Notes under the pieces: model-generated
Told to the model about the DNA's origin: nothing
Database searches by the model: none
What the model saw: only the letters and a program-made list of their open reading frames with translations
Translations under genes and position numbers: made by a program
Shown: positions 62,758 through 64,000 of the stretch, one piece after another
Layout of the letters: each line of letters opens with the position of its first letter
Numbering within the stretch: the first letter of the stretch is position 1
NCBI GenBank assembly: GCA_934193545.1
Contig: CAKPVL010000001.1
Location: 1-64,000, forward strand
From: an uncultured Granulicatella sp.
Lineage (GTDB): Bacteria > Bacillota > Bacilli > Lactobacillales > Aerococcaceae
Direction: 5' to 3'
DNA: 64,000 nt

Positions 62758-63711
62758 ATGAAATCAAAAATCTGCGACATGATTGGAATTGAATATCCGA
62801 TTATCCAAGGAGGGATGGCATGGGTTGCAAATCCTGCGCTTGCAAGTGCAGTGTCCAATGCTGGCGGTTTAGGAATCGTTGCATGTGGACACGCTCCTGG
62901 CGATGTCGTTAAAGGATTCATCGAAGAGATGAAACGTTTAACAGACAAACCATATGGTGTAAATATTATGCTATTAAGTCCATTTGTTGATGAAGTTGTG
63001 GATGTCGTTTGTCAGGCTGGCGTGAAAGTGGTTTGTACCGGTGCTGGTAACCCTGGCAAATACATGGCGAAATTTAAAGAAGCAGGAATTACAGTAATTC
63101 CAGTAGTAGCTTCAGTTGCTCTAGCGAAAAGAATGGAAAAAGAAGGCGCAGATGCTGTTGTTGTAGAAGGAATGGAAGCAGGCGGACATATTGGTAAGTC
63201 TACTACCATGGCTCTTTTACCACAAGTAGTTGACGCGGTAAACATTCCAGTAATCGCTGCTGGAGGAATTGGTGACGGACGCGGAATGGCAGCAGCTTTA
63301 ATGCTTGGTGCTGATGCAGTTCAACTGGGAACTCGTTTCCTTGTTGCGACTGAATGTACTGCGCACGATAACTTCAAAGCTTCTGTATTAAAAGCTAAAG
63401 ATATCGATACTGTTATTACAGGACAAATTACAGGACATCCTGTACGTGTGTTACGTAATAAATTAACAAAAATCTACTTACAAGCTGAAAAAGAAGAAAC
63501 TGGTAAAGAAAATCCAGACTTCGAACGCTTAGAAGATATTGGACGTGGAGCTCTACGTAGAATCGTAGTTGAAGGGGATACTCAAATGGGATCAATGATG
63601 GCTGGTCAAATTGCTGGTTTAATTTCAAAAGAACAAAGCTGTTCTGAAATTATCCAAGAATTGATGGCAGAATCTCATGAAGTCATCCAAAAACAACTTG
63701 CACGTTTTTAA
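62758..63711 (+). CDS. fabK: Enoyl-ACP reductase II (FabK)
   Basis: This 317-residue FMN-dependent TIM-barrel enzyme reduces the trans-2-enoyl-ACP. Family blocks are EYPIIQGGMAWVANPALASA, GGLGIVACGHAPGDVV, VVVEGMEAGGHIGKSTT, IPVIAAGGIGDGRGMAAALM and LGTRFLVATECTAH. It is unrelated to FabI, so the organism may be triclosan-tolerant through this enzyme, as known for pneumococcus. It starts 22 bases after acpP with AAAAGGATGG upstream. A hairpin with a T-run lies between it and fabD. Confidence 0.95.
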   Translation: MKSKICDMIGIEYPIIQGGMAWVANPALASAVSNAGGLGIVACGHAPGDVVKGFIEEMKRLTDKPYGVNIMLLSPFVDEVVDVVCQAGVKVVCTGAGNPGKYMAKFKEAGITVIPVVASVALAKRMEKEGADAVVVEGMEAGGHIGKSTTMALLPQVVDAVNIPVIAAGGIGDGRGMAAALMLGADAVQLGTRFLVATECTAHDNFKASVLKAKDIDTVITGQITGHPVRVLRNKLTKIYLQAEKEETGKENPDFERLEDIGRGALRRIVVEGDTQMGSMMAGQIAGLISKEQSCSEIIQELMAESHEVIQKQLARF

Positions 63712-63726
63712 TTAAATGAAAAAAGG

Positions 63727-63770
63727 AATGGTGAAATATGCTTATTTAGCATACTTCCACCATTTTTTTT
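63727..63770 (+). terminator. Hairpin with T-run between fabK and fabD
   Basis: AATGGTG at 63727-63733 pairs with CACCATT at about 63758-63764, with an inner TATGC/GCATA stem and TTTTTTT after it. As fabD follows 23 bases later with a strong ribosome site, it probably acts as a partial terminator inside the operon. Confidence 0.7.
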
Positions 63771-63792
63771 ACAGCGCAATAGGAGGAAACTC

Positions 63793-64000
63793 ATGAAAAT
63801 CGCATTTTTATTTCCAGGTCAGGGGAGTCAAAAAGCACAAATGGGCTTAGAAATTGCTGACAACTTTGAAGTGGCAAAAGCTGTCTTTGAAGAAGCAAGT
63901 AGCGTTCTGCCTTACAGTGTGACTGACATTCTTTTGGAAGAACCTGCCGCACGTATCAATCAAACAGAATATACACAACCGTTGTTATTAACGGTTTCTC
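63793..64000 (+). CDS. fabD: Malonyl-CoA:ACP transacylase FabD (N-terminal part, cut by window end)
   Basis: The first 69 codons are present, starting MKIAFLFPGQGSQKAQMG, with the glycine-rich oxyanion loop of malonyl transferases. The catalytic GHSLGE lies beyond the window. It continues with SVLPYSVTDILLEEP and TEYTQPLLLTVS, as in FabD. The ribosome site AGGAGGAAAC precedes the ATG. The enzyme loads malonyl groups onto ACP. Confidence 0.95.
   Translation, partial: MKIAFLFPGQGSQKAQMGLEIADNFEVAKAVFEEASSVLPYSVTDILLEEPAARINQTEYTQPLLLTVS

Overview
The window looks like a chromosomal segment of a low-GC Gram-positive coccus of the order Lactobacillales. The gene set (FabT/FabH/ACP/FabK/FabD fatty-acid cluster, E1-E2-E3 pyruvate dehydrogenase, RelQ, KtrAB, LPxTG surface proteins, acylphosphatase beside YidC) points to the Carnobacteriaceae/Aerococcaceae neighbourhood. 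A Granulicatella-like organism is my best guess, by inference only. No rRNA, tRNA, phage, insertion sequence or CRISPR array is visible, and nearly all genes are intact housekeeping or cell-surface genes.

Layout. 0-9 kb: a partial gene end, a small membrane protein (DUF4230-like), a zinc-ribbon membrane protein, an unassigned structured small RNA with a strong promoter, a glyoxalase-like protein, an aspartokinase, the KtrBA potassium system and PepF. 8.4-18 kb: SpxH-like adaptor and CYTH protein facing the relQ-nadK-rluD-mgtE operon, then a HAD phosphatase, an alpha/beta hydrolase with a SufT/YitW-like protein, an unknown 101-residue protein and a MATE exporter. 18-31 kb: three LPxTG wall-anchored proteins surrounding a one-carbon/DNA-precursor block (fhs, ABC-F, thyA, folA, ung), then DinB. 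31-37 kb: pdhABCD. 37-45 kb: psuK-psuG, a large repeat-filled gap, UPF0223, an inositol-phosphatase family protein, a LOG protein, ylxM-ffh and a DHA2 drug exporter. 45-58 kb: a heterodimeric ABC exporter, yidC and acylphosphatase on the minus strand, SpoIIIE/FtsK, and a complete BMP-type nucleoside ABC importer. 58-64 kb: an isolated PotD-like protein with an amidohydrolase, then the start of the fab operon, cut by the window end in fabD.

Functional links. The BMP importer could supply nucleosides to the salvage enzymes PsuK/PsuG. Fhs, ThyA and DHFR form a folate/dTMP unit next to uracil-DNA glycosylase, which removes the uracil that enters DNA when dTMP is short. PDH supplies acetyl-CoA to the fab operon, whose promoter carries a set of FabT-type boxes.

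Most unusual content. A family of intergenic repeats has a constant two-hairpin architecture whose stem sequences differ between copies while base pairing is kept. Three copies are exactly 125 bp and a fourth is a 119-bp relative. They lie at 8205-8329, 13780-13904, 38859-38983 and 39036-39154, with a tandemly duplicated derivative at 16081-16342 and larger hairpin carriers at 38763-39219 and 39434-39627. I do not recognise this family. Also notable are the pseudoknot-containing small RNA at 1945-2109 and a tight cluster of short palindromes at 48881-49024.
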